64,000 bases of DNA, taken from positions 1,054,001 through 1,118,000 of the forward strand of contig NZ_CP059888.1 in the NCBI RefSeq assembly GCF_016469335.1, given 5' to 3'. The translations under genes were made by a program, and so were the position numbers. This document shows positions 1 through 9,552 of the stretch, piece after piece. The notes under the pieces were generated by a model that saw only the letters and a list, made by a program, of their open reading frames with translations, searched no databases and was not told the origin of the DNA. Each line of letters starts with the position of its first letter. The first letter of the stretch is position 1. The stretch is from Flocculibacter collagenilyticus (lineage in GTDB: Bacteria > Pseudomonadota > Gammaproteobacteria > Enterobacterales > Alteromonadaceae).

Positions 1-2
1 TC

Positions 3-1025
3 ATCATTATTGACTGTGAAAAAATGCGTCAAATGATGCATTTAGATACTGAAACGGTAGAGCAAATTAATAACAACAGTATTTTGCAACCCATCAATAC
101 AGAGTTTGGTATAGATGCTGGCATTAGCATTTTCAAGAGTTTTCCTATTATAGATGTGCCATTTTGTCATTTTTGCTTACTTAGTAGTTGGCACAATGAG
201 CCTCGGCTTTTATCTCCTAAACTGTCAGTTATAGGAAATGCGAAGTCCACCCATTACAGCCACCTTAATGTATTGGTAGTTGAAGATAATGCAATTAACC
301 AACAAGTGGTGTTACATTTACTAGAAGACTTGGGCGTAGCACCAGTGGTTACCCATAATGGGGAAGAAGCCGTTGAAATTGTAGGGAAAATTAAGTTTGA
401 TTTGATCATAATGGATATTCAAATGCCAGTTATGGATGGTATAACTGCAACAAGGCTGATTAGAAAAAAATATGATAAAGATGAGCTAACAATTGTATCA
501 ATGACAGCGCAATTAGGTGATGAAGAAAAGCAAACATGTTTAGATGTAGGTATGAACCAGCATTTAACAAAACCAATAATGAAGCAAGACTTGATAAAAC
601 TACTGGATTCAGTTAATCAGGCTAAACTTAGTAATGATCAAATGCAGATTATTGATACTGAGTTCGGGTTGGCTCAATTTGCTAATGATGAGAGTGTTTA
701 TCAAAGCTTGTTATTAAAGTTTGTTGAGAGTTATCAATTCGTTGATCAAGAATTAATTGAAAAGTATGAGCAGGGTGCTACTGATCAAGTTATGCATAGC
801 ACGCATACCATAAAAGGAATTTCAGGTAATTTAGGGCTAAAGCGACTAAAGCATGAAGCACAATTAATTGAACAAGAAATAAAAGCGCATTACCAAGAAA
901 GTGCTAACACAAGTAGTAAGATGACCACTGGTCACTCACTTTCTTTCGATGCATTCTCAGATGCTTTAAACGTTACTATTGCAGAAATTCAGAGTTATAC
1001 AGTCTTTGATATTGATAAAGGGTAA
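3..1025 (+). CDS. Hybrid sensor kinase, C-terminal part (receiver + HPt), 5' end outside window
   Basis: This is the C-terminal part of a phosphorelay protein. The frame is open to the window edge, upstream of the first ATG at 24, so the gene is cut by the window. Counting from that ATG, residues about 82-197 form a receiver domain, with the acidic pocket in LVVEDN and the phospho-acceptor D131 in MDIQMPVMDG. Residues about 220-325 look like an HPt domain, with H261 in HTIKG as the likely phosphorylated histidine. The preceding 80 residues are poorly conserved and may be a degenerate first receiver. A REC-HPt tail is typical of BarA/ArcB-like hybrid kinases; the sensor and kinase domains must lie upstream. 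It probably signals to the diguanylate cyclase that starts 4 bp downstream. This partnership is inferred from adjacency only. Confidence 0.85.
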   Translation: MIIDCEKMRQMMHLDTETVEQINNNSILQPINTEFGIDAGISIFKSFPIIDVPFCHFCLLSSWHNEPRLLSPKLSVIGNAKSTHYSHLNVLVVEDNAINQQVVLHLLEDLGVAPVVTHNGEEAVEIVGKIKFDLIIMDIQMPVMDGITATRLIRKKYDKDELTIVSMTAQLGDEEKQTCLDVGMNQHLTKPIMKQDLIKLLDSVNQAKLSNDQMQIIDTEFGLAQFANDESVYQSLLLKFVESYQFVDQELIEKYEQGATDQVMHSTHTIKGISGNLGLKRLKHEAQLIEQEIKAHYQESANTSSKMTTGHSLSFDAFSDALNVTIAEIQSYTVFDIDKG

Positions 1026-1029
1026 TTGA

Positions 1030-1977
1030 ATGATAACACGACACGCTGACACCATTCTGATAGTTGATGATGAACCTACCAATATCAAAGTATTAGGACA
1101 ACTGTTGTCAGAGAGTTATCGTGTTAAAACTGCCATTAAAGGGCAAACCGCATTAGACATCGTATTTTCAGATGATCCGCCTGATCTCATTCTACTTGAT
1201 ATAAAACTGCCAGACATCGATGGCTATCGGGTTTGTCAGTTATTAAAACATGATGAGCGTAGCAATAAGATCCCAATTATTTTTATTACAGGTCTCGACT
1301 CGCCAGAAGACGAAGCAAAAGGGTTGGCACTAGGCGCGATGGATTACATTCGTAAACCTTTTAATTTGCCTATTGTTATGGCTCGTGTGAACAATCAAAT
1401 GCAATTGAAAAGAAAAACAGACATGCTTGAGCAGCTTATTTCAATTGATAGCCTTACCGAGATCCCAAATAGACGTTCATTTGATCAAATCATTGAAAAG
1501 GAATGGCGCAGAGCTTGCCGTAGCGGACAACCCATTGCAATCATCATGATGGATATTGATCACTTTAAACAATTTAACGATCATTATGGTCACAGAGAAG
1601 GGGATGATTGTTTAGTAAAAGTTGCTCATGCTTTGCAGGAAAACTGTAAGCGCGCAGGTGACTTTATTGCTCGCTACGGTGGAGAAGAATTTGTAGCCAT
1701 TCTTACTGAGACGAGTTTGGATGATCTAGAGCATGTGGCAACCGGATTTAAAGAAGCCATCCAAAACTTGGGTATTACACATGAGCATTCGTCTACGTGT
1801 TCGTCAGTGACAATTAGTCTTGGTGGTGCCGTCGCTATTGCTGATGAGAATGGTTCATACGAAGCGTTGATCAATCAAGCGGATAAAATGTTGTACTTGG
1901 CAAAACAGCAAGGCCGAAATAGAGTGGTGATTGCACCCGAATTGGTTTTATCGGAAAAGTCATCCACTTCCCCATGA
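1030..1977 (+). CDS. Response regulator with diguanylate cyclase (REC-GGDEF)
   Basis: This is a cytoplasmic response regulator that should make cyclic di-GMP from two GTP when phosphorylated. Residues 7-125 are a receiver domain, with VDDE at the start and acceptor D57 in LILLDIKLPDIDG. Residues about 138-305 are a GGDEF domain. The active-site signature is GGEEF at 217-221, which is a catalytically competent variant. RAGD at 208-211 fits the RxxD inhibitory I-site at the usual distance, so product inhibition is expected. No sensor or EAL domain is present. The gene starts 4 bp after the hybrid kinase stop, so the two are almost certainly one transcript, and the kinase is the obvious phosphodonor (inference). 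Confidence 0.93.
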   Translation: MITRHADTILIVDDEPTNIKVLGQLLSESYRVKTAIKGQTALDIVFSDDPPDLILLDIKLPDIDGYRVCQLLKHDERSNKIPIIFITGLDSPEDEAKGLALGAMDYIRKPFNLPIVMARVNNQMQLKRKTDMLEQLISIDSLTEIPNRRSFDQIIEKEWRRACRSGQPIAIIMMDIDHFKQFNDHYGHREGDDCLVKVAHALQENCKRAGDFIARYGGEEFVAILTETSLDDLEHVATGFKEAIQNLGITHEHSSTCSSVTISLGGAVAIADENGSYEALINQADKMLYLAKQQGRNRVVIAPELVLSEKSSTSP

Positions 1978-1993
1978 TTGCTTGCCTTAAGCA

Positions 1994-2944
1994 TTACAGA
2001 AGCTCATAAGAAAATTGACCTGAATCTAGGTACATTTTAGATTGCTCCGCCACTTTTCCATACGGCAAGGTAGCTGGTCCTGTGGGTTCTACAAGTAAAT
2101 ATTCACTTCCTTCAATCACAACGGTGTCATCACCTTTAACATGTGGAAGTTGTAATCCTAATAATGCATGGTTGGGAATATAAATAATTGCTACAGATAA
2201 TTGTGGAAATGCATTTTTCATGAGTGACGCCATAAGCACGGATTTACTGTCACAGTCTCCCAAATTATCACTTAGCAATTTTAGTGGCGGCGAGAAACCT
2301 GCACCACTGGTTTCAATTCGCGAGTCTAGCTTTGAATAAGGTATCGTTTGAATAAAGCCTAAAATGTATTCTACAAGTCCTTTAGTTGTGATGCTTGGAA
2401 ATTTTTTGACTAACTCTTTTGTGAGTGGTTGCAGGTCATCTTTGCTTTCAGTGGCGAAGCGAACATGATCAGGTTTTACTCCGGCTTCACCAAGTGGTGT
2501 TTCAAATCGAATGTAATAGTTTTTTTTCAGAAAGTCAGTTAGCGCTTGTTCTCTAGCTACTTGCAGGGCTTCCATTGTGGACTGCTGCAACTCTTCACTC
2601 TTGCTAGTAACACTGATCTCGATAGTGTTCATTCTGCGAGTAATTTCCGCTTTGGCTTCTCTTGGGTTAAGTTTTGATGCTGTTCTTTCGAGCGCTTTAT
2701 GAATATGTCGCGTTGCAGAGTAGGGCTTATAGTTTTTGAAATTGCGAAACTTGCTGTTTATTTTTTTGTTATCAATCGAAAAGTTAAAATTTTGAGTTCT
2801 GCCATGGGTGTCAATCCACGAGTATTTAAAGCTAGTAAGCGTACCACCCCGTTCTTTATCAAATAGGAGTTGTTCTGCACAGGCCGAAGCAGTGCAAATG
2901 CTAACTAACATAATTGATATTAAGCGTATTAAGTGAGCGTACAT
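1994..2944 (-). CDS. Secreted transglutaminase-like protein
   Basis: This is a predicted exported protein of 316 residues with a signal peptide ending near SACA (about residue 22). The C-terminal half shows the Cys-His-acid pattern of the transglutaminase-like fold: LGDCDSKSVLMASLM around residue 232, NHALLGLQ about 30 residues later, then LLVEPTGP. Bacterial members are usually peptidases or structural proteins rather than true transglutaminases. The N-terminal half (residues 25-190) is not recognised. It stands alone, convergent with the diguanylate cyclase 16 bp away. The start is the first Met, with no clear Shine-Dalgarno sequence; Met12 is an alternative. Substrate unknown. Confidence 0.7.
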   Translation of the reverse strand: MYAHLIRLISIMLVSICTASACAEQLLFDKERGGTLTSFKYSWIDTHGRTQNFNFSIDNKKINSKFRNFKNYKPYSATRHIHKALERTASKLNPREAKAEITRRMNTIEISVTSKSEELQQSTMEALQVAREQALTDFLKKNYYIRFETPLGEAGVKPDHVRFATESKDDLQPLTKELVKKFPSITTKGLVEYILGFIQTIPYSKLDSRIETSGAGFSPPLKLLSDNLGDCDSKSVLMASLMKNAFPQLSVAIIYIPNHALLGLQLPHVKGDDTVVIEGSEYLLVEPTGPATLPYGKVAEQSKMYLDSGQFSYELL

Positions 2945-3216
2945 ACTGAATGATAAAATACGTTAAATAAATAGCAGATATTTATACTTTTTCCGTTCAA
3001 TGACAAAGTGACTCTGTAAATAATGATTCCTAAAACTATAAATTGAGATAGCAGTAAAAGCCAATTTTCTGTCTTTTACTGTGTAGACTGTTTTACTTGC
3101 GCCGTATTGAAGTCAGCTTTTTCAGTCACTTATCGTAAACCTGTGCTTCCAGTCGCTTAGGTATATACTTAAATATGAGTCTCGACTTTTTACTTAAGTT
3201 GTGAAAAATTAACGGT

Positions 3217-3465
3217 ATGGAACAAATAGAAATTTTCAATATACCTAGCCCTTGTCGGAATGTATGTCAGACCGACAATAAAGGTTATTGTTTAGGCTGT
3301 ATGCGTAATCGCGATGAACGTTTTTATTGGAACCAATTATCTGACGCTGATAAATTAAAAGTATTAAAGTTGTGCAAATTACGGAAAAAGCGGAGATTGG
3401 CCAAACAAATTTCACACGAAAATTCATCCGATGAAGAACAGCTACAAGGTTCACTGTTTGAGTAG
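3217..3465 (+). CDS. DUF1289 family small cysteine protein
   Basis: This protein of 82 residues matches the DUF1289 pattern: PSPCRNVCQTD followed by GYCLGCMRNRDE and a Trp (FYWNQLSD). The four cysteines at 13, 17, 25 and 28 could bind metal; this is inference, as the family has no firmly assigned function. The last 30 residues are basic (LRKKRRLAKQ), then acidic. It lies alone upstream of deoB with its own intergenic space. The opposite-strand open frame through the same DNA lacks any family pattern. Confidence 0.8.
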   Translation: MEQIEIFNIPSPCRNVCQTDNKGYCLGCMRNRDERFYWNQLSDADKLKVLKLCKLRKKRRLAKQISHENSSDEEQLQGSLFE

Positions 3466-3582
3466 TGGAAAAGTAACTATTACATTTTAAATCAAGTGCT
3501 TAGCTTGCTTTTAAATCGCCACTACAGTCTTTTTAAATATTGAGCTATAATACGTGCCCTTTTTAAATTGGAGTATCGGAAT

Positions 3583-4806
3583 ATGGCTCGCGCTTTTATT
3601 CTTGTCACAGATGGTTTTGGTATTGGTCATGCGCCAGACGCTGAGCAGTTTGGCGATGTTGGTGCAAATACCTTTTTGCATTTAAAAGAAAAGTTTGAAC
3701 AGGCTGAGCAGCGAGAACTTGATATACCGGTACTTACAAAGTTAGGTTTAATGAAAGCGGCCTCAGGTGCAGCTAATCAAACCGTAACCAATCAATATGC
3801 TGACCAACCTGTTATTGGTGCATGGGGCTACGCAGCAGAAATTTCTAGTGGTAAAGATACACCAAGTGGGCACTGGGAAATGATGGGTGTGCCTGTATTA
3901 TATGATTGGGGTTATTTCCACGAAAAACAAAACAGCTTCCCTCAAGAGTTTATTGACGCATTCTGTGAAAAAGCGGGCGTAGATGGCATTTTAGGCAACT
4001 GTCATGCTTCAGGCACTGATATTATCAAGCGACTTGGCGAAGAGCATAACGCAACGGGCAAGCCTATTTGCTATACCTCTGCTGACAGTGTATTTCAAAT
4101 TGCCTGTAATGAAAGTCACTTTGGTTTAGAGCGTTTATACGAAATATGTGAGATAGCTTACGAGCTATTAAAGCCTTATAACATTGGTCGTGTTATTGCG
4201 CGTCCATTTATTGGTGAAACCGCATTAGAGTTTGAGCGAACAGGAAACCGTAGAGACTATTCGGTATTGCCGCCAGAACCTACCTTATTAGATAAAGCTG
4301 CCGAAAATGGCCAAGAAGTTGTAAGTATTGGTAAAATTGCTGATATTTATGCGCATCAAGGGATCACGCAAAAATTTAAAGCCACGGGCTTAGAAGCGTT
4401 AATGGATACCGCACAGCAACAAATTACTGATGCGCCAGATAAAAGTATCGTGTTTACTAACTTAGTTGACTTTGATCAGAATTTTGGACACCGCAGAGAT
4501 CCAGTAGGCTTTGCCCGTGCCCTAGAGTATTTTGATGGTCGTCTTGGTCATTTTATCGATGCAATGCATGAAGATGACTTGCTCTTTATTATCTCTGATC
4601 ATGGTTGTGATCCAACTTGGCCAGGCACCGAGCATACTCGTGAATTTGTGCCTATGCTTGCTTATGGTAAAAAGATAACTGCTGCCGAGTTAGGCCATAG
4701 AAAAACATTTGCTGATTTAGGGCAAACATTAGCTGAATTATTTACATTATCACCGATGAATCACGGTGAATCGTTTTTAAAATTAATAAACACCAGCAAC
4801 CATTAA
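3583..4806 (+). CDS. deoB: Phosphopentomutase
   Basis: DeoB interconverts (deoxy)ribose 1-phosphate and 5-phosphate, linking nucleoside phosphorolysis to central metabolism. It is a cytoplasmic Mn-dependent enzyme of the alkaline phosphatase superfamily. Metal-binding landmarks are [13 protein letters not shown] at the N-terminus and the C-terminal [26 protein letters not shown] also fits DeoB. An upstream in-frame TTG at 3568 exists, but ATG 3583 gives MARAFIL and has GGAG 9 bases upstream, so I take 3583. That yields 407 residues, the same length as E. coli DeoB. deoD follows after 26 bp, forming the usual deoBD pair. Confidence 0.97.
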   Translation: MARAFILVTDGFGIGHAPDAEQFGDVGANTFLHLKEKFEQAEQRELDIPVLTKLGLMKAASGAANQTVTNQYADQPVIGAWGYAAEISSGKDTPSGHWEMMGVPVLYDWGYFHEKQNSFPQEFIDAFCEKAGVDGILGNCHASGTDIIKRLGEEHNATGKPICYTSADSVFQIACNESHFGLERLYEICEIAYELLKPYNIGRVIARPFIGETALEFERTGNRRDYSVLPPEPTLLDKAAENGQEVVSIGKIADIYAHQGITQKFKATGLEALMDTAQQQITDAPDKSIVFTNLVDFDQNFGHRRDPVGFARALEYFDGRLGHFIDAMHEDDLLFIISDHGCDPTWPGTEHTREFVPMLAYGKKITAAELGHRKTFADLGQTLAELFTLSPMNHGESFLKLINTSNH

Positions 4807-4832
4807 ACGCTGGGTTTGGAGAATAGAAACTT

Positions 4833-5543
4833 ATGTCTACACCTCATATTAGTGCTGCAAAGGGCGAATTTGCTGAAACGGTTTTAATGCCTGGTGATCC
4901 GCTCCGCGCAAAGCACATTGTTGAAACTTTCTTTGATGATTACAAAGAAGTCACTGCAGTAAGAAATATGTTCGGGTATACCGGCACATACAAAGGTAAA
5001 AAATTAAGTGTTATGGGTTCTGGCATGGGCATTCCTTCAATGTCTATTTATGCGACCGAGTTAGTGACACAATATGGCGTTAAAAACTTAATCCGTGTAG
5101 GCAGTGCTGGTGGTGTATCATCAGACATTAAGCTTCGTGATGTTGTTATTGCCATGGGTGCAAGTACAGATTCAAATGTAAATCGTATGCGTTTAGCGGG
5201 TCACGACTTTGCTGCTATCGCAGATTACAACTTATTGCAAAGCGCAGTTGAAGCAGCAAAAACGCACAACATTGATGTAAAAGTGGGTAATATCTTCACT
5301 GCTGATTTATTTTACACTCCAAATAGTGAAATATTTAAGTTAATGGATGAGCGTGGCATTTTAGCTGTAGAAATGGAAGCTGCTGGCTTATATGGTGTTG
5401 CTCAAGAGTTTGGTGCTAATGCACTTGCTATTATGACGATTAGTGATCATGTAATGACAGGCGAAGCAACTTCAGCTGATGAACGTCAAACCTCTTTTGA
5501 TGACATGGTTAGAATCGCACTAGACGCAGCGATTACTCTGTAA
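4833..5543 (+). CDS. deoD: Purine nucleoside phosphorylase DeoD type
   Basis: DeoD cleaves purine (deoxy)nucleosides with phosphate to give free base and (deoxy)ribose 1-phosphate, which DeoB then uses. It is a cytoplasmic hexameric enzyme in E. coli. Seen here: [26 protein letters not shown] at the N-terminus (phosphate-binding Gly and Arg), RVGSAGG in the centre, VEMEAAGLY (nucleoside binding) and [18 protein letters not shown] carrying the catalytic Asp. The 236 residues match the bacterial family length. It follows deoB by 26 bp and is very likely cotranscribed. Confidence 0.97.
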   Translation: MSTPHISAAKGEFAETVLMPGDPLRAKHIVETFFDDYKEVTAVRNMFGYTGTYKGKKLSVMGSGMGIPSMSIYATELVTQYGVKNLIRVGSAGGVSSDIKLRDVVIAMGASTDSNVNRMRLAGHDFAAIADYNLLQSAVEAAKTHNIDVKVGNIFTADLFYTPNSEIFKLMDERGILAVEMEAAGLYGVAQEFGANALAIMTISDHVMTGEATSADERQTSFDDMVRIALDAAITL

Positions 5544-5640
5544 TTATCAGTTTTCTGCAATGAGCCTTTATGTTGTATGTGATGTAAAGGCCATTAATTT
5601 CTCTTCATTAGTAAATCTAGGCAACATATAGGCGAGCAGT

Positions 5641-6219
5641 ATGGCCCAGTTATACTTCTATTATTCGGCGATGAACGCCGGAAAGTCCACTAACCTTTTA
5701 CAGTCTGCGTACAATTACCGTGAGCGTGGAATGGAAGTTAGTTTATACACCGCCGCAATTGATGATCGATTTGGTGTAGGTAAGATAAGCTCTCGTATAG
5801 GCTTGGCAGCTGATGCCAATTTGTTTGATTCAAAGACTGACTTTTGGGTTGAAATACACTCACAACTAGAAACATCAAAAGTTGATTGTATCTTAATGGA
5901 TGAAGCGCAGTTTTTAAGTCGTTCTCAAGTTAAACAATTAGCTAGAATTGCGGACCAATTAAATATCCCAGTATTGTGTTACGGGCTTCGTTCAGACTTT
6001 TTAGGTGAACCGTTTGAAGGCAGTAAGTACCTACTAACTTGGGCTGATAAATTATCTGAAATTAAAACAGTTTGTCATTGTGGGCGAAAGGCAACGATGG
6101 TATTGCGTGTTGACGAATCTGGCCAAGCGGTCAAAGACGGTGAACAAATAGAAATTGGCGGCGACTCACGCTATGTTTCAGTGTGCAGAAAGCATTACTA
6201 CTCAGAAATCTCTGAATAA
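5641..6219 (+). CDS. tdk: Thymidine kinase
   Basis: Tdk phosphorylates thymidine (and deoxyuridine) with ATP, a salvage step. It is a type II TK of 192 residues. The P-loop is SAMNAGKST near residue 9, followed by the Walker B segment ILMDEAQFL at about residue 80. C-terminal zinc-binding cysteines appear in VCHCGRKA and VSVCRKHY. It lies 97 bp after deoD in the same direction, continuing the nucleoside-salvage group, and is followed by a strong terminator. Confidence 0.96.
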   Translation: MAQLYFYYSAMNAGKSTNLLQSAYNYRERGMEVSLYTAAIDDRFGVGKISSRIGLAADANLFDSKTDFWVEIHSQLETSKVDCILMDEAQFLSRSQVKQLARIADQLNIPVLCYGLRSDFLGEPFEGSKYLLTWADKLSEIKTVCHCGRKATMVLRVDESGQAVKDGEQIEIGGDSRYVSVCRKHYYSEISE

Positions 6220-6242
6220 AAAGCGCGTTAAGCGCTTTTTTT
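6218..6242 (+). terminator. Rho-independent terminator after tdk
   Basis: A perfect hairpin, AAAAAGCGC - GTTAA - GCGCTTTTT, begins inside the tdk stop codon and runs into a T tract. Because both arms are flanked by A/T runs it could also serve the convergent TPR lipoprotein gene. Confidence 0.85.
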
Positions 6243-6263
6243 CGGCTAGCCAGCTTTAGTATG

Positions 6264-7433
6264 CTAATTTGGGGCTTCGAGCGTTAATTTGTATTTATAT
6301 TTAATGCGGGTATTTGGATCATATGTCCATTCAAGCCCTTGCTTTAATATCTTATTCGCTTCATAAACTCTGCCAGAGCGTTTATATAAGTTGTGCAGCT
6401 TTGCATAAGCTTCGTGAACATAAGGCGCCATGTCGATGGTTTTTTTATAAAACTTAATTGCTTTAGTAAAGTGTTGCTTATTTTCTGCCTGCAATGCTTG
6501 CTCATACCATGTGTATGGATTTGGGTCATCCAAAAACTCAAGTTTGCTCTCTATCTCTGAGGCTTCGTCAAACCTGTTCTGTGATAATAGTAGAGTAGTG
6601 TAGTTGTTGAGTAACCTAATGGAGTTAGGGTGTAACTTAATGCCCAATTTATAGATCGTCTCAGCGGTTTTGTTGTCATTTTTTCGTTTATGCAGAATGG
6701 CAAACAAATTAAGTGTTTCAGCATTGTTTATATCGTATTGATTTGCTTTGGCCGTATAGGCATAGGCGAGATCTAATTCATTTTCAATAAGGTATTCAGA
6801 AGCGATATTGCGATAATAGTGCGCTATAAACTTCTCAAAAGAGAGTTTACTGCCTGTGTAGTCAGCCTGCTCTGGGAAGTAATCTATAATGTAGCCTTGC
6901 CGAAATGAGAAAAAAGAGTCTTCGTCTATTTTGTCATTTGGATCATATAATATGGTTTTAACATGTGAAGAAGAGAAGATAATATTTTTTTCTTTACTAA
7001 AAACCGGAAAACGAGAAACTTTACGGTATTCAAATTCTAAATTAACTAACTGAGCGAGTGCGGTAGTAATCATCGCTAAGCTCATGCAGTTACCTTCATT
7101 TAATCGCATGGCCTTACTTGGCATATAAGTTTTGTCGTAATAATTAAATGACGACATTTGTGATTGTAGAAAGTCATAGATGATTTTTGGTGGCGCTTTC
7201 TCTTTTGCTAACCATTTATGGTAATAGACAAAAAAATCTTCAACTTGCTCTGGTGTTAACTCTAAAATTTCATCAGATGAGGGGACAATAAGGTGGTTAG
7301 TTGAAAATAATGAATTATTTATCGGAATTATGGTGTGTTGACTAGAAGAGGTTGTCGCTGTGTTTGTACCTGCGCAACTTATTAGCAATAAACAGGTGGA
7401 CAGTGTAAGTAAATTAAAAAAAACTTTTTTCAT
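6264..7433 (-). CDS. Lipoprotein with transglutaminase-like region and TPR repeats
   Basis: This is a predicted lipoprotein of 389 residues. The signal ends in the lipobox LISC, with lipidated Cys20. Residues about 60-200 resemble the transglutaminase-like fold: C116 in NEGNCMSLAMI and H157 in SSHVKTIL. From about residue 215 on there are at least four TPR-like helical pairs, for example AYAYTAKANQYDINNAETLNLFAI and KAIKFYKKTIDMAPYVHEAYAKLHNLY. The combination suggests an envelope scaffold or peptidase. No operon partner is evident: tdk is convergent, and the PhoD-like gene is upstream on the same strand after 78 bp. Function not recognised. Confidence 0.75.
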   Translation of the reverse strand: MKKVFFNLLTLSTCLLLISCAGTNTATTSSSQHTIIPINNSLFSTNHLIVPSSDEILELTPEQVEDFFVYYHKWLAKEKAPPKIIYDFLQSQMSSFNYYDKTYMPSKAMRLNEGNCMSLAMITTALAQLVNLEFEYRKVSRFPVFSKEKNIIFSSSHVKTILYDPNDKIDEDSFFSFRQGYIIDYFPEQADYTGSKLSFEKFIAHYYRNIASEYLIENELDLAYAYTAKANQYDINNAETLNLFAILHKRKNDNKTAETIYKLGIKLHPNSIRLLNNYTTLLLSQNRFDEASEIESKLEFLDDPNPYTWYEQALQAENKQHFTKAIKFYKKTIDMAPYVHEAYAKLHNLYKRSGRVYEANKILKQGLEWTYDPNTRIKYKYKLTLEAPN

Positions 7434-7511
7434 AAAATGTCATTCTTCCTTGAAAATAAGTAGGCAGCCTTTAAGCCGCCTCTAATAAACTAAATGATAA
7501 TCATGTTAGGT

Positions 7512-8582
7512 TTAATTCATCATTTGATGAGTTTGTAGAAGTTTCCCTTTTTCGTTTTTAAGGCTTGCTGTTACTTTTGCTTTATCACCAGTTAATTCAA
7601 TATTCACTAAACCATAATTCAAGCTCACCACGGCATTCCCCACTCTATGTTTGTTGGGGGCGGCAGGGTAAACTTTAGCGTCTAGGCCGCTTGAGCTAAC
7701 TTCCCAAAGTGTTGCGCCATTTGTGCTCTGAAGCTTTGAAAACTCTCCCCTGTGTACGTCACCACTCAGTAATAATATCTTTTCTGATGGTTTTTCTGCT
7801 AATAAATTTAGAAGCTTTGTACGTTCATGCGGGTAATTCGCCCACGCTTCCCAACCTGTAAATTCAGGTATAACTTGAATACTGCTTACAATAATGCGTA
7901 TTTTAGCTGGGCGTGTTAATTGCTCTTCAAGCCATTGCCATTGTTCTTTTCCTAGCATGGTTTTTTTCGTATCAACGGTAGGAGAAAAAGGCCCGAGCTT
8001 TTTTTGTTGTCTGATATTTTCTGGCTCATCAGAAAGCTCGATTGTATCTCGGTACCAACGAGTGTCCAGCATAATAATTTGTAGTTCGTTATTCTCACCA
8101 AGATAAATGACATCTTGAATGCCACGAGACGGTTCATACAGTTCAGAGTTTTTAGGAATATTAAAGAAGTCTAGCAATGCTTTTTTTGAAGCCTGTTTAC
8201 CTTTAAAGTGTTTTCCACCATCAGGCTCACCATAGTCGTGATCATCCCAAGTTGCATAAATAGGAAAGCGTTGCTGAAATGCTTTAAAGTTGCTATTACT
8301 ACCAAGTTGTTCATAAGTGGCTTTAATGATTTTTGGGTCGTGGGTATCATGGTATACATTATCTCCCAACATAAGCATTAAATCGGGTGTGTCTTTAGCG
8401 ATGGCTTGCCATATAACTTGCTCATTACTTTGTTTCGCGCATGAACCAAAAGCAATAGTGAATGTTTGAGTTTCTTTTGCGTTAACCGTTATTTGAAGTT
8501 GGAGTACTGCTATTATTGAAATTAAAACCAATGATTTAAATGTTCGGAAGGATAAAAGCATAGGGGATAAGGAGAGCTTCAT
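7512..8582 (-). CDS. PhoD-like alkaline phosphatase, exported
   Basis: This is a secreted metallophosphoesterase of the PhoD type (Fe/Ca-dependent phosphodiesterase or phosphomonoesterase). A signal peptide covers about residues 1-35 (hydrophobic LVLISIIAVLQLQ, then VNAKE). Metal and catalytic landmarks are FGSCAKQ, MLGDNVYHD, WDDHDYGEPDGG, MLDTRWYRD and LLLSGDVHRGEF. At 356 residues it is shorter than B. subtilis PhoD and resembles the short marine proteobacterial branch. It lies alone, divergent from udk across a 314-bp gap. No Pho box was confidently seen. Confidence 0.88.
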   Translation of the reverse strand: MKLSLSPMLLSFRTFKSLVLISIIAVLQLQITVNAKETQTFTIAFGSCAKQSNEQVIWQAIAKDTPDLMLMLGDNVYHDTHDPKIIKATYEQLGSNSNFKAFQQRFPIYATWDDHDYGEPDGGKHFKGKQASKKALLDFFNIPKNSELYEPSRGIQDVIYLGENNELQIIMLDTRWYRDTIELSDEPENIRQQKKLGPFSPTVDTKKTMLGKEQWQWLEEQLTRPAKIRIIVSSIQVIPEFTGWEAWANYPHERTKLLNLLAEKPSEKILLLSGDVHRGEFSKLQSTNGATLWEVSSSGLDAKVYPAAPNKHRVGNAVVSLNYGLVNIELTGDKAKVTASLKNEKGKLLQTHQMMN

Positions 8583-8896
8583 TACAGTATGTAGTCCATA
8601 ATCAGTTTGAGAGTAATAATATCAATCGTAGCCAGCAATCTGGTGATATAAGACTGCTTAGAACAATAACGCATAAAGCTTGACTGATATAATTGTAAGT
8701 ATTCATAGTATTATAATCATTGAAAAAGGCGAAATGCTAGCAAGAAAAGGAGATTTCTAGACGCTATTTAAGCCTTAAAGAGCTTAAGTTTTAATGGTTT
8801 CAAAAAAATAACGATAAAAACTATCATTTATTGTAGGTTTTTTATTAAGTTTTACTGTTTTTTTTGCGATAATACGCGCGTTTTTAGTTTTGATAA
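8583..8896. other. Divergent intergenic region phoD-like / udk
   Basis: This 314-bp AT-rich stretch contains no credible gene. It must hold the promoters of both flanking genes. A candidate -10 for udk is GATAAT at 8868-8873 (preceded by TGC), but no convincing -35 is visible at 17 bp. No riboswitch or repeat was recognised. Confidence 0.5.
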
Positions 8897-9535
8897 GTGA
8901 ATCCCTTGAAAACCACTATACTCGCAATAACGGGAGCATCGGCTTCTGGAAAAAGTTTATTCTCATCGACAATATATCGAGAGCTGGCTGATGAGCTAGG
9001 CAAAGATAGAATTGCGATCATTTCAGAAGACTCTTACTATAAACGTCAAGATCATTTGTTGCTTGAAGAAAGAATCAAGACAAATTACGACCACCCTGAT
9101 GCGTTTGAGCATGATCTTCTATCACAGCACTTGCAAGACCTGCGTGGTGGTAAATCGGTTGAAGTACCACAATATTGTTACAAAAGCCACAATAGAACAG
9201 AAGAAACTAATACCGTTAAACCTGTGCAAGTTTTGCTAGTTGAGGGTATCATGTTGCTGACTAACCCACAGTTAGTGTCTCAATTTGATATTAAAGTTTT
9301 CATGGATACGCCACTTGATATTTGCTTAGTAAGAAGAATTAAGCGCGACATGGAAGAGCGAGACAGAAATTTTGACTCGGTAGTAGAGCAATATATCCAT
9401 ACCGTTAGACCAATGTACAAAGCGTTTATTGAGCCATCAAAGCAACATGCAGATGTGATTGTAACGCGCGGTGGACAAAATAGAACTGCTATTGAAATCC
9501 TCAAAGCAAAAATCAGACAACTTCTGAATCAATAA
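8897..9535 (+). CDS. udk: Uridine kinase
   Basis: Udk phosphorylates uridine and cytidine to the monophosphates. The P-loop GASASGKS (residues 13-20) is followed by SEDSYYK, the uridine-binding YDHPDAFEHDLL, and the lid region RRIKRDMEERDR. The length of 212 residues is normal. The start is uncertain: GTG at 8897 is used here, TTG at 8906 is possible, and neither has a good Shine-Dalgarno sequence. nupC begins 17 bp after the stop, so import and phosphorylation of nucleosides are coupled in one operon. Confidence 0.93.
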   Translation: MNPLKTTILAITGASASGKSLFSSTIYRELADELGKDRIAIISEDSYYKRQDHLLLEERIKTNYDHPDAFEHDLLSQHLQDLRGGKSVEVPQYCYKSHNRTEETNTVKPVQVLLVEGIMLLTNPQLVSQFDIKVFMDTPLDICLVRRIKRDMEERDRNFDSVVEQYIHTVRPMYKAFIEPSKQHADVIVTRGGQNRTAIEILKAKIRQLLNQ

Positions 9536-9552
9536 GAATTATAAGGTAAATC

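Noticed and set aside
24-1025. Reading the first gene as a complete 333-residue protein
   Set aside because: The frame is open upstream to the window edge and the first 80 residues look like the middle of a larger hybrid kinase, so the gene is treated as truncated by the window.
3245-3454. Antisense open frame over the DUF1289 gene
   Set aside because: The plus strand has the full DUF1289 cysteine pattern; the antisense frame has nothing recognisable.
5564-5591. Hairpin GCCTTTA...TAAAGGC between deoD and tdk
   Set aside because: The stem is only 7 bp with a 14-base loop and no T tract, so not called a terminator.
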